NCBI RefSeq assembly: GCF_016464305.1
Contig: NZ_JAEIOJ010000006.1
Location: 331,461 to 395,460, forward strand
Length of the DNA: 64,000 nucleotides
Source: Umezawaea beigongshangensis
GTDB lineage: Bacteria; Actinomycetota; Actinomycetes; Mycobacteriales; Pseudonocardiaceae
Reading direction: 5' to 3'
Under the pieces are notes generated by a model. The model was not told the DNA's origin and did not search any database. It saw only the letters and a program-made list of their open reading frames with translations. This document shows positions 17,625-26,675 of this stretch, in pieces. Position numbers and translations under genes: made by a program. How positions within the stretch are numbered: position 1 is the first letter of the stretch; each line of letters starts with the position of its first letter.

Positions 17625-18599
17625 GTGGTGGACGAGAAGTACGACGTGGTGGTGGTCGGCGGCGGCGCGGCCGGACTCGCGGGAGCGCTGGCCCTGGTGC
17701 GGGCCCGCCGGTCGGTGCTGGTGGTCGACGCGGGAGCGCCGCGCAACGCGCCCGCCGGGCACGTGCACAACTACCTGACCCGCGAGGGGACGCCGCCCGC
17801 CGAGCTGCTGGCGGCCGGGCGGGCCGAGGTGGCCGGCTACGGCGGCGAGATCGTCACCGGTGGGGTCACCGCGGCCGAAGCCCTCGACGACGGCGGTTTC
17901 CGCGTGCAGCTCGACGGCGACCGGTCGGTGCGGGCGCGGCGGCTGCTGGTGGCCACCGGCCTGGTCGACGAGCTTCCCGACGTGCCGGGACTGGCCGAGC
18001 GGTGGGGCGACGACGTCCTGCACTGCCCGTACTGCCACGGGTGGGAGGTCCGCGACCAGCGCATCGGCGTGCTGTCCACCGGCCCGATGACCGGGCACCA
18101 GGCCCTGCTGTTCCGGCAGTGGAGCGCGGACGTGACCGTCTTCCTGCACGACGGCCCGCCGCTGGGCGCCGACGACCGCGAGCAGCTGGAGGCCAGGGGA
18201 GTGGCGCTCGTGGAGGGCGAGGTGGCCGCGCTGGAGGTCGCCGACGACCGGCTCACCGGCGTCCGGCTGCGCTCGGGCGAGGTCGTCCCGCTCCAGGCGC
18301 TCGTGGTCGCCCCGCGCTTCACCGCCCGCGCCGACGTGCTCGTCCAGCTCGGGCTGGAGCTGGCGGAGCAGCGCGTCGGGGACCAGGTGCTCGGCACCTT
18401 CGTGCCGGCCGGTCCCACCGGCGCCACGGCCGTTCCCGGCGTGTGGGTGGCGGGCAACGTCGCGGACCTGCGCGCCCAGGTGATCAGCGCCGCGGCCTCG
18501 GGACTGACGGCGGCGGCCGACCTCAACGCCGACCTCGTCGCCGAGGACACCCGGCTCGCCGTGGCCGCCCACCGCGCCCGCGCCGGCGTCGTGGTGTGA
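17625..18599 (+). CDS. Thioredoxin-reductase-like FAD/NAD(P) oxidoreductase
   Basis: GTG at 17625 behind GGAGGAGA; 324 residues. Rossmann FAD-binding motif VVVGGGAAGLAG near residues 8-19. A redox-active CxxC, C134-P-Y-C137 (HCPYCHGWE), sits between the FAD and NAD(P) halves, as in thioredoxin reductase and gliotoxin/holomycin dithiol oxidases (TrxR-like). The C-terminal GVWVAGNVAD closes the FAD site. No thioredoxin gene is adjacent, so the partner could be a small molecule dithiol or a remote thioredoxin. A clean hairpin follows. Confidence 0.88.
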   Translation: MVDEKYDVVVVGGGAAGLAGALALVRARRSVLVVDAGAPRNAPAGHVHNYLTREGTPPAELLAAGRAEVAGYGGEIVTGGVTAAEALDDGGFRVQLDGDRSVRARRLLVATGLVDELPDVPGLAERWGDDVLHCPYCHGWEVRDQRIGVLSTGPMTGHQALLFRQWSADVTVFLHDGPPLGADDREQLEARGVALVEGEVAALEVADDRLTGVRLRSGEVVPLQALVVAPRFTARADVLVQLGLELAEQRVGDQVLGTFVPAGPTGATAVPGVWVAGNVADLRAQVISAAASGLTAAADLNADLVAEDTRLAVAAHRARAGVVV

Positions 18600-18626
18600 G
18601 CGCCGAGGGGGTCCGCGACGGCGGAA

Positions 18627-18660
18627 CGGGCGGTGGGGAGTCGCCGCTCCCCACCGCCCG
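18627..18660 (+). terminator. Hairpin terminator
   Basis: Perfect 14-bp stem (18627-18640 with 18647-18660) and a six-base loop, 28 bases after the flavoprotein stop and between convergent genes. Confidence 0.8.
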
Positions 18661-18816
18661 CTCCGGTGTCGTGCACCGCACCGGCAGACGCCTCTCGGCG
18701 AGTGGCCGCTCGTAGCGGCGAAGTGGTGAGGCCCGGGGGTCCTGCACCGGTGCGGCACCCGGTACAACGCCTCGCGCCGCCGGTTGTTCCCGGTGTCCGG
18801 CGGTGGTCCGCGCCGC

Positions 18817-20259
18817 TCACCTGATCGGGCGAGTCCGCGCCGCGGCGGTGCCCTCGCGCGCGGTGCGCTCCGCCGCCCGGTCCTCCCGGCGCTGGCCGGG
18901 GATGCGCCGGGTCAGCGGATCGCGCGCGACGACGGTCGCGCGCGCGCACTCCTGCCGCGCTGTCGGGGCGCGGCCGTGCTCGCCGGTCAGCAGCTCGCGC
19001 GCGAACAGGCGCACCAGGCCGCTCACCAGGTAGTCGCCGTCGGCGGCGGCGTGCAGCACCCGCGCGTCGACGAGCGCCTCCAGCTGCTCCTCGGCGGCGT
19101 CCAGCGCCAGCCCGGACACCACGGCGACGGTCCCGACGGCCACGGCCGGTCCCGGCAGGAGGCCGAGTCCGCGGAAGACCTTCCTGGCCGCCGGTGCGAG
19201 CCGGTCGTAGGAGTGCGCCAGCGCGCTGCGCACGTCCAGATCACCCGCGGTGAGCGCGCTGAGCCGCCGAGCGGGGTCGCGCAGCCGCCGTTCGAGTCGG
19301 CTGATCGGCCAGTCGGGACGATCGGCCAGCCGGTTGCCCGCGATGCGCAGCGCGAGGGGCAGGTGGTCGCACAGCTCGGCGATGCGCAGTGCCGCGCCGG
19401 CCTCGGCCGCGACGCGGTCGTGCCCGGCGATCGCCCCGAGCAGCTCCACGGACTCGGCGGGGGAGAGCACCTCCAGCGCCAGGCGCACCACGGACTCCAA
19501 TCCGGACAGCGTCCGCCTGCTCGTGATCAGCACCAGCGAGCCGGGACTGTTCGGCAGCAGGGGACGCACCTGCGCCTCGTCGGCCGCGTCGTCGGCCACG
19601 ACCAGCAGCCGCAGGTCCCGCACGAGCCACTGGAACAGCGCCAGCCGGTCGTCGTCGGCCGGCGGCACGTCGCCGTCGTGCACGCCGATGGCGCGCAGCA
19701 GGTGCTCCGCCGCTGCGCCGGGCGACAGCGGGTCCGGCTGCGTGCCGCGGAGTCCGAGGAAGACGGTGCCGTCGGGGAACCGGTCGGCGAGCCGGTGTCC
19801 CGCTGAGACGGCCAGCGCGGTCTTGCCGACGCCCGGCTCGCCGAGCAGCGCGACCACGGCGGTCGTGTGCGCGTGGTCGTCGGCGACCGCGGTGATCCGG
19901 GCGAGCTGCTCCTGGCGCCCGGTCAGGTCGGCCACCGCTCTCGGCAGCGGGTGCGGTCGCCCGGCCGGCCATCCCGGAAGGACCGGGGTGGCCGCGCCCG
20001 CCCGTCCCGGCGCCAGCAGTCGCAGCAGCGCCACGCCTCCCGGAGCCAGCGCGGACGCGAGGGCCTCGACCGTGCTGCGTCTCGGCCGGTCCACCCGTCC
20101 CCGCTCCAGGTCGCTGATCGCGCGCGTGCTGAGACCGGACCGCTCGGACAGCTCCTCCTGGGTGAGTCCGGCGAGCCTGCGGTGCTCGGCCACCAGGCGT
20201 GCGACGAACGCCCTGGTCGGAACACCGCTCGGAAGGTCACTGTCCACTGTGGTCACCAT
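18817..20259 (-). CDS. XRE-family regulator with NB-ARC (STAND) ATPase
   Basis: ATG at 20259 gives 480 residues; no strong ribosome site is seen. Residues about 17-70 are an XRE helix-turn-helix (LAGLTQEELSERSGLSTRAI). An NB-ARC ATPase follows, with Walker A LLGEPGVGKTAL (about 138-149), Walker B LLVVADDA, and an ITSRR sensor. Winged-helix and short C-terminal regions end the protein. STAND regulators switch by nucleotide exchange and oligomerise on a cue, and are common around actinomycete secondary-metabolite and phage-like loci. It lies 264 bases from the minus-strand membrane protein beside the injection-system operon and may control it; that is inference. Confidence 0.85.
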   Translation of the reverse strand: MVTTVDSDLPSGVPTRAFVARLVAEHRRLAGLTQEELSERSGLSTRAISDLERGRVDRPRRSTVEALASALAPGGVALLRLLAPGRAGAATPVLPGWPAGRPHPLPRAVADLTGRQEQLARITAVADDHAHTTAVVALLGEPGVGKTALAVSAGHRLADRFPDGTVFLGLRGTQPDPLSPGAAAEHLLRAIGVHDGDVPPADDDRLALFQWLVRDLRLLVVADDAADEAQVRPLLPNSPGSLVLITSRRTLSGLESVVRLALEVLSPAESVELLGAIAGHDRVAAEAGAALRIAELCDHLPLALRIAGNRLADRPDWPISRLERRLRDPARRLSALTAGDLDVRSALAHSYDRLAPAARKVFRGLGLLPGPAVAVGTVAVVSGLALDAAEEQLEALVDARVLHAAADGDYLVSGLVRLFARELLTGEHGRAPTARQECARATVVARDPLTRRIPGQRREDRAAERTAREGTAAARTRPIR

Positions 20260-20522
20260 CCGTGTCGTGCGTGACGGGTGCCGCCGCCGTACCGGTGAAC
20301 CGCGGTGGCCGGACCGGCGCCGGAGAGCGACCGACTGATTGTCCACGGTGACGAGCGTCGGCACACTCCGCTATTCCCGTGTCCGCGTCGCCGGCGGACG
20401 ACCGGCAGATCGTTCTGCTGGCAGAACTTCGTGGACAGCCCTCCGCGCCGCTGCTGTGGTGGAGGGGGACGAACCGGTTCGGGGCCGGTCCCGGACCGGG
20501 GGGAGGTGCTGGGTTGCGCGGC

Positions 20523-21863
20523 TCACCGCCGGACGTCCCGCAGCGCGCCGCTGACGTTGAGCAGCTGGGCGCACCCCGAGGCCTGCTGCCCGGACGCGGG
20601 GGTGCCGGGGCGCGCGCACGTCACGTCGGCGGTGACGAGGGCGTTCTCCGGCACCTCGATCGGCGTGACCCAGTGGTAGTCCTGGTTGCGGAAGGTCTCC
20701 AGCGCGATCGTGGTGATGGTGCGGTCCCCGAAGGTGATCGTCATGACCCCCTCGTCGCCCTGGAAGTTCGCCACCACGACGTCGGTGATCAGGAAGATCT
20801 TCCCCGAGGGCACGGCGTAGGTGCCCACGTTGCGGGTGCCCCCGCCGGTGCGGACCTCGATGGTCGCCGAGCTCTGCTCCCCCAGCCCGCCCGCCGTGCC
20901 GTCGCCCGTCCCGTTCCCGTTCCCGCTTCCGGTGCCGTTCCCGCTGCCGTCCCCGGTGCCCTGCTCGCCGGTGCCGTCGCCGCTGCCCGTGCCGTTCCCG
21001 CCGCCGGGCCCGGTGGTGCTGCCCGTGTCCGGCTCGGCACCGGCCTGCGCCTCGCGCTCGTCGGCGACCTCCACCGCCTTGTCCTCCGCGGCCTGCTCGG
21101 CGGTGCTCCGCACGGCCGGGCGCACCAGGGTGAACCACGCGAGCAGCAGTGCCAGCAGCAGTGCCAGCAGCGCGAGCAGCCAGCGCGGCAGGATCGGGAG
21201 CTGCACCAGCTCGCCGGGCAGCGGTGCCGTCCTGGCGGCCGGGTCGTCCTCGGCGCTCTCCTCCGCGCCGACCGCGTGCACCTCGAACGGCCACGTGACC
21301 GGTGTGCCGAACCAGATCCGCGTGCCCACCCGCACGCGCAGCCGCCCGTCCAGCTCGGTGCCCGGTTCGAGCCGCGACCGGTCCGGCGTCACGGCGAAGC
21401 GCAGGTCCTCACCCGCCTGGGAACTGCTCAGCAGGACGTCGGTCGACGCGTTTCCCAGGTTGCGCACCGAGACGCGGTAGCGGGCGCCCAGCCACCCGCG
21501 GCGGCGCTGCGGCACCAGCTGCGCCTGGAGCTGACCGAACGGCTCGACGAGCACGGTCGTCTCGGGCACCACCACCGCGTCGGGCCGTTCGACGGGGAGC
21601 ACCCGCACACCCAGCGGAACCCGGCCCGCGCGCACCTCGGGCGAGCGGGGCGGCGCGAGGCGCACGGTCACCTCCTGCGAGGTGCCGGGGTAGAGCGACA
21701 CGCGCGCGGGCTGCACGGTGCTCCACGCGGCGCACTCGCCGACCACCTCCAGCTCGTAGCCCTCGACGATGTCGCCGTCGTTGCGGATGGTCACGGTCGT
21801 GCTCGCCTCACCGCCCGGCGTCACCACGACGGTGTCGAGTTCGATCTCAGCAGATGTGGTCAC
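20523..21863 (-). CDS. CIS-locus membrane protein with Ig-like head and Gly-rich stalk
   Basis: GTG at 21863 gives 446 residues. Residues 1-200 look like two immunoglobulin-like (NEW3/COG1470-type) beta domains. One transmembrane helix spans about 227-247 (PRWLLALLALLLALLLAWF). A flexible stalk of Gly, Thr, Ser, Asn and Asp repeats covers about 280-328 and a compact beta domain 330-446. With no signal peptide the N-terminal half is probably cytosolic and the stalk and tail outside. Similar proteins, often labelled hydrolytic protein, sit beside Streptomyces injection clusters. I see no catalytic motif. It is divergent from the LuxR regulator of the cluster. Confidence 0.65.
   Translation of the reverse strand: MTTSAEIELDTVVVTPGGEASTTVTIRNDGDIVEGYELEVVGECAAWSTVQPARVSLYPGTSQEVTVRLAPPRSPEVRAGRVPLGVRVLPVERPDAVVVPETTVLVEPFGQLQAQLVPQRRRGWLGARYRVSVRNLGNASTDVLLSSSQAGEDLRFAVTPDRSRLEPGTELDGRLRVRVGTRIWFGTPVTWPFEVHAVGAEESAEDDPAARTAPLPGELVQLPILPRWLLALLALLLALLLAWFTLVRPAVRSTAEQAAEDKAVEVADEREAQAGAEPDTGSTTGPGGGNGTGSGDGTGEQGTGDGSGNGTGSGNGNGTGDGTAGGLGEQSSATIEVRTGGGTRNVGTYAVPSGKIFLITDVVVANFQGDEGVMTITFGDRTITTIALETFRNQDYHWVTPIEVPENALVTADVTCARPGTPASGQQASGCAQLLNVSGALRDVRR
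20880..21026 (-). repeat. Gly/Ser/Thr linker-coding short repeats
   Basis: Degenerate hexamer and nonamer repeats encode units such as GNGTGSGDGTG in the membrane protein. This is a length-variable stalk, not a separate element. Confidence 0.7.
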
Positions 21864-22035
21864 CGTGCGGACGCTAGGCGCGCGGGGGAGGCCGCGGCAG
21901 GGATGCGGGGGCAGAGCGCGGGCACCGCGAGTGCCCGCGGGCCACCGACCGGCTGCCCGGCGTGGGGAGCGGAGCATCGCGGCGGTGGGGGTCGCCGATC
22001 ACGGGGTCGAGATCCAGGTGAACGGAGCAGCGGGG

Positions 22036-22716
22036 ATGAGCGGTGCAGGGGACGTGACGATCGGCGGCGCATCGGGCGGGACGTCCGCCGGAGCGGGGCG
22101 GGTTCCGGTGGCGGTGTTCGCGGAGGACGACATCCTGAGGTCGGGGGTGTTCCACCAGTTGCGGCAGCGGCCAGAGGTGGAACTGCTGCCGCCGGAGGAG
22201 GTGTCGCGCGCCAGGGCGGCCCTGGTGGTGGTGGACCGGGTGGACGACGCGGTCGTGCGCGTGCTGCGGACGTTGCAGCGCGGCACGGCGACGCGGACCT
22301 GCCTGGTGGTCGGGAGGTTCGAGCCGAACGCGCTCCAGACGGTGGTCGACTGCGGGGTGGCCGCGGTGATGCGCCGCTCCGACACGACGGGGGACCGGCT
22401 GGTGCGCACGGTCCTGGCGGTGGAGAAGGGCGAGGGCGTGCTGCCCGGCGACCTGGTGAGCCGGCTGCTCGACCACGTCGGCAGCCTCCAGCGGGCCGCG
22501 CTGGACCCGAGAGGACCGGGCCTGTCCACCCTGAGCAGCAGGGAGGTGGACATGCTGCGCCTGGTGTCGGAGGGGTTCGACACGGTGGAGATCGCGCAGA
22601 AGACGTCGTACTCCGAGCGCACGGTGAAGAACGTCCTGCACGAGGTGACGACCCGGCTCAACCTGCGCAACCGGGCGCACGCCGTGGGCTACGCGATGCG
22701 CCACGGCCTCATCTGA
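22036..22716 (+). CDS. LuxR-type regulator of the injection-system locus
   Basis: ATG at 22036 gives 226 residues; longer in-frame starts exist but have poor coding character. Residues about 15-140 are a degenerate receiver (VAVFAEDDILRSG start, VVVDRVDDAVV at the usual phospho-acceptor position). Residues about 165-226 are a LuxR/FixJ helix-turn-helix (LSSREVDMLRLVSEGFDTVE, KTSYSERTVKNVL). No kinase is adjacent, so it may act without phosphorylation. It is the first plus-strand gene of the cluster, 129 bases before the secreted propeller gene. Confidence 0.82.
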   Translation: MSGAGDVTIGGASGGTSAGAGRVPVAVFAEDDILRSGVFHQLRQRPEVELLPPEEVSRARAALVVVDRVDDAVVRVLRTLQRGTATRTCLVVGRFEPNALQTVVDCGVAAVMRRSDTTGDRLVRTVLAVEKGEGVLPGDLVSRLLDHVGSLQRAALDPRGPGLSTLSSREVDMLRLVSEGFDTVEIAQKTSYSERTVKNVLHEVTTRLNLRNRAHAVGYAMRHGLI

Positions 22717-22845
22717 CGGTCGGGCGTTGCCCGCGGGGCACCGCCGGGATGCCCCCGGTCGTGGTCCCGCGGGCCTGTTCGCGCGGCGCGGCGCGGACGA
22801 GCGTGGAACCACGAGGACCGGCGGCGCGGAATCACGGGGTGAGCG

Positions 22846-25800
22846 GTGGGCGGCACGGCGGCACGGCGCAGGGTGGGCGCACTGGGCGCGGTGGGCGTGC
22901 TGCTGTGCGCCCTTCCGGTGGTCGTCGGGCGGCTCGCCGCCCCACCGGCCGCCGCGCAGGCGGACGATCCCGCCGGAGGACGGATCGTCTACGCGGGCAC
23001 CGAGCACCTCGGCCTGGGCGTCGCGACGAACGGGGGCGTCAGCGATCCGCTGTTCGGTCCCGGCCCGGCCCACTTCGACCGGTCCGGCTCGGCGCGCGGG
23101 GACCTGCTGGTGTTCACGAGCCTGCGCGACGGGCCGCGCCAGCAGGTCTACCTGCGCGGTGCCGGCGGCGCGGTGCGGCGGCTGACCTCGGACCGGGACG
23201 CCGGACGGCCCCGGCTGTCGCCGGACGGCACGTTCGTCGTGTTCGACTCCGCGGAGCCGTCGGGGACGGGCGACGCCGTCCAGCGCGACCTGTGGCGCGT
23301 GGGCACCGACGGCACGGGCCTGCTGCGCCTCACGGACACGCCGTCGGACGAGACCTCGCCCGACGTGTCGCCGGACGGCGCGTTCCTCGCGTTCTCCAGC
23401 GACCAGGACCCCGAGCGGGGCCGCGAGATCTACCGGATGTCGCTCGCCGACGGCACGACGACCCGCGAGACCGACGAGCCGAGCGGGTCCGCGCTGGACC
23501 CGGACTGGAACCCGGTGGACGACGACGTGCACCGCAACCGCATCGCCTACGTGCTCGACCACCCGGAGACCGGCGTCCTGGCGAAGATGATCGACGGTGT
23601 GTGCGACTGCGGGCCGCTGCTGGGCGGCGAGCAGGCGTCCTGGCGGAGCGGCTCCCCGGCGTGGCTGCCCGACGGCGAGGGCGTGCTGGTCACCAGTCCC
23701 GGCCCGCTGGACGGCCCGCCTCGCGTGTACCGCGCCGTCGCCCGCTCGGCGGAGCCCGCGGTGCCGGTGCTCACCGAGGACCGCGCGCTCGACACGCCCA
23801 CCTGGCTCGGCCCGCTCGACGGCGGCCGGGTCGTCGTCACCAGGACCAACGCCCCCGACCGGCTCACCGCGACGCTCCAGGACGTGCGCCCGGACGGCGG
23901 GGACCCGCGCGACCTGGGCGTGACGGTGCTGCGCGAGGACCCGAGCACCGACCCCGCGGGCGACCCGCTGTTCGACCCGGCCCCCGGTTTCGACCCGTGG
24001 ACCGAGCGGCAGAGCTACACGCCCGACGGGCGGCGCATCGTCGTGACGCGGTTCGAGGACTCCCCGGCCGGGCGGATCCAGCGCATCTGGCTGGTCGAGG
24101 CGGACGGCTCTGACCCGCGCCCGCTGCCGTCGCAGGGCAGGGGACCGGCGGACTGGGACACCGACCCGGCGTTCTCCCCGGACGGGCGGTTCCTGGCGTT
24201 CACCAGGCAGTCGCCCGGCGGGGCCGGCCCGGCGGGAGGCACCAGCCGGATCGTCGTCGCCGACGCCGTCACGGGAGCCGTCGTCGGCGCGGTGCCGGGA
24301 GACGCGGAGACCTCCGACGCGCAGCCGACGTGGTCCGCCGACGGCACCACCGTCGCGTTCACCAGGGAGATGGTGATCAACGGCAGCGTCGGCAACAAGC
24401 ACGTGTGGACCGCGGCGGCGGACGCGCTGGAGGAGCAGGACGACCTCAGCGCCCGGCACTGCCCCGGCGACTGCGACGTCATCGACGACAGCCCGGCGTT
24501 CTCGCCCGACGGCACGCGGATCGCGTTCAACCGCAAGAGCGGCGGCGGCAGGGACGACGAGCGCACCGGCGTCTTGATCGCCTCCTCGGCCGGACCCGGC
24601 TGCGAGGTCGTGCTGCCGGTCGGGCTGCGCGACGATCCGGGGGCGTGCGGCCGGGAGCTGCCCGACACCTCCGGCACCGGCCCGTACCAGCCCCGCGACG
24701 TGGCGTGGAGCGCCGACGCGACGCGCGTGGTCCTCACGGCCAGGCGCGGGCTCGCGCGCAACACCCCGGAGCGCCTGTTCGCCCTCGACCTCGTCAGCGG
24801 CGCGCTGACCCCCTTCGGCGCGGACCTGCCGGGCAGGCAGAAGGAACCGGCGACGCAGCAGTCCGTGGACCTGGCCGCCGCCGCGCCGCCCGGCACGCCC
24901 GCGCTGGAGGTCGGCACCGCGACCTCGGTGGCGGTGGACGTCACCAACCGCGGTCCGTCCGCGTCCCCCGGCACGGCGGTCACCGTGTCCGTCCCGGCGG
25001 GGCTCGCGCTGGACGGGCTGAGCACCGGACGCGGCACCTGCGACGCGGCGGTCCTGCGCTGCGACCTGGGCGTGCTGGAACCGGGCGCCGTCGTCGTGGT
25101 CACCGCCGCGGTCACCGGCGCGGCGGCGGGCCGGCAGGAGGTCGGCTGGTCGGTGGCCGGCACCGTCGTCGACCCCGCACCCGCCGACAACGCCGCGACG
25201 ACCGTCGTGCCCGTGGTGGACGCCCAGCCGCCCGAGACCACACCGCCGACACCGGTTCCGCCCGAGCCGCCCGCGCCCCCACCACCCCCACCTCCGTCAC
25301 CGTCACCGTCACCGCCGCCGTCACCACCGCTCGCCGGTCCGGCGCTGACCGTGGGCGCGCAGCCGCAGCCCGGCCACGTCGGCGGCCGGATCACGGTCAC
25401 CTACACGGCCCGCAACGGCGCGAACGCGCTCGCCACCGGTCTGCGCCTGACGTTCGGGCTGCCGCGCGGCGTGCCCGTGGTGTCCGTGCCGCCGGGCTGC
25501 TCCGCCGCGGAGTGCGCGCTGCCGGACCTCGCGCCCGGCTCCACCGCGGTGCTGCGGATCGTCCTGGCGCCGAACGCCGTGCTGGACAGCACCGTCATCG
25601 GCGAGCTGCGCACCACGGGCACCGACGCGAACGCGGCGGACAACCGCGCCACGACCCCGCTGCGCGTGCGGCAGCCGAGGATCGTCGCCGTGCCGCCGAT
25701 CGGGAAGCCCGGCTTCGTGACCTCCGTGCGGGGCGTGGACTTCCCGCCGGGAGCGCCGGTGGCGCTGACCTGGACGCCGGGCATCACCGCGTCCGCCGCG

Positions 25801-25974
25801 CCCGCGCGGCCCGCGGCGGACGGGCGGTTCACCGCCCAGCTCCTGGTGCTGACCAAGGACCAGACCGGCCCGCGCACGATCACCGCGCGCGGCCCCGGCT
25901 TCAGTCCCGTCACCACGCCCTTCCTCGTCGTGAGCGGCACGTTCGGGCCGCCCGACCTGGTGGCGCGGCGATGA
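22846..25974 (+). CDS. Secreted TolB-type propeller / DUF11 protein of CIS locus
   Basis: GTG at 22846, 1042 residues. Sec signal peptide about 1-38 (LGAVGVLLCALPVVVG core, AAAQA end). About residues 40-660 is a WD40-like/TolB beta-propeller with repeated S-P-D-G motifs (LSPDGTFVVFDS, VSPDGAFLAFSS, FSPDGRFLAFTR, FSPDGTRIAFNR). DUF11-like Ig domains lie at about 690-790 and 830-940, separated by a Pro/Ser-rich linker (about 794-828). A last Ig-like domain has PIGKPGFVTSVRG. It is exported, yet its last four bases overlap the first structural CIS gene (ATGA), so it is coupled to an intracellularly assembled machine. Role unknown; a wall- or surface-located partner is a reasonable guess. Confidence 0.8.
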   Translation: MGGTAARRRVGALGAVGVLLCALPVVVGRLAAPPAAAQADDPAGGRIVYAGTEHLGLGVATNGGVSDPLFGPGPAHFDRSGSARGDLLVFTSLRDGPRQQVYLRGAGGAVRRLTSDRDAGRPRLSPDGTFVVFDSAEPSGTGDAVQRDLWRVGTDGTGLLRLTDTPSDETSPDVSPDGAFLAFSSDQDPERGREIYRMSLADGTTTRETDEPSGSALDPDWNPVDDDVHRNRIAYVLDHPETGVLAKMIDGVCDCGPLLGGEQASWRSGSPAWLPDGEGVLVTSPGPLDGPPRVYRAVARSAEPAVPVLTEDRALDTPTWLGPLDGGRVVVTRTNAPDRLTATLQDVRPDGGDPRDLGVTVLREDPSTDPAGDPLFDPAPGFDPWTERQSYTPDGRRIVVTRFEDSPAGRIQRIWLVEADGSDPRPLPSQGRGPADWDTDPAFSPDGRFLAFTRQSPGGAGPAGGTSRIVVADAVTGAVVGAVPGDAETSDAQPTWSADGTTVAFTREMVINGSVGNKHVWTAAADALEEQDDLSARHCPGDCDVIDDSPAFSPDGTRIAFNRKSGGGRDDERTGVLIASSAGPGCEVVLPVGLRDDPGACGRELPDTSGTGPYQPRDVAWSADATRVVLTARRGLARNTPERLFALDLVSGALTPFGADLPGRQKEPATQQSVDLAAAAPPGTPALEVGTATSVAVDVTNRGPSASPGTAVTVSVPAGLALDGLSTGRGTCDAAVLRCDLGVLEPGAVVVVTAAVTGAAAGRQEVGWSVAGTVVDPAPADNAATTVVPVVDAQPPETTPPTPVPPEPPAPPPPPPPSPSPSPPPSPPLAGPALTVGAQPQPGHVGGRITVTYTARNGANALATGLRLTFGLPRGVPVVSVPPGCSAAECALPDLAPGSTAVLRIVLAPNAVLDSTVIGELRTTGTDANAADNRATTPLRVRQPRIVAVPPIGKPGFVTSVRGVDFPPGAPVALTWTPGITASAAPARPAADGRFTAQLLVLTKDQTGPRTITARGPGFSPVTTPFLVVSGTFGPPDLVARR

Positions 25975-26675
25975 TCCACGAGGTCGACGAGGGCCTGCGC
26001 CGGTTGCTGGTCGAGGGCGGCGTGCAGGAGTCCGGCGTCGAACTGGTCTTCGACGCGCCCACGAGGGAGTGGAGCGCCAAGCGCAACGCGCCCGCGGTCA
26101 GCGTGTTCCTCTACGACATCCGCGAGGACGTCGCCCGGCGGCGCACCGGCTCCGCCGAGGAGCACGACGGCGACGGCGTGGTCGTCGGCTGGCGCGGACC
26201 ACCGCGCTGGTTCCAGCTCACCTACCTGGTGACCGCGTGGACCAACCGGCCGCAGGACGAGCACCGCCTGCTGTCCGACGTGCTGCGCTGCCTGGTCCGC
26301 ACGGACGTGCTGGCACCGCGCCTGCTCACCGGGTCGCTCGCCGAGCTGGGGCTCGCCGTCGGGCTGGACGTGTCAGGGCCGGGCAGCGGCGGGCCGTCGG
26401 CCTCGGACGTGTGGTCGGCCCTCGGCGGTGAGCTGCGGCCCGCCGTGGACGTCCGCGTCACGGCCCCCCTGCGCGGGGAGCACACCCCCGCCGGGCCGCC
26501 CGTCACCGACGGGCTGGTGGTCCGCTCGGCCCCGTCGGCCACGCCCGGCGCGGAACCGGAGGACGTCCGCAGGCTGCGCTACGAGGGCGCCGAGACCCGC
26601 GACGGCTTCGCCGCCGCCCGCGCCCGGCGCGAGCCCGCCAGCAGACGCCGCCGCCGCGGGAGCACGACCCGGTGA
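25971..26675 (+). CDS. CIS tail terminator/cap protein, DUF4255 (Pvc16/Afp16-like)
   Basis: ATG at 25971, 234 residues. The DUF4255 core is recognisable (MIHEVDEGLRRLLVEGGV, APAVSVFLYDIRED, WFQLTYLVTAWT, QDEHRLLSDVLRCL). In contractile injection systems this family caps the distal end of tube and sheath. The C-terminal ~60 residues are Arg/Ala-rich and probably disordered. The start overlaps the preceding gene and the stop overlaps the following GTG, so it is tightly coupled to both. Confidence 0.9.
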   Translation: MIHEVDEGLRRLLVEGGVQESGVELVFDAPTREWSAKRNAPAVSVFLYDIREDVARRRTGSAEEHDGDGVVVGWRGPPRWFQLTYLVTAWTNRPQDEHRLLSDVLRCLVRTDVLAPRLLTGSLAELGLAVGLDVSGPGSGGPSASDVWSALGGELRPAVDVRVTAPLRGEHTPAGPPVTDGLVVRSAPSATPGAEPEDVRRLRYEGAETRDGFAAARARREPASRRRRRGSTTR

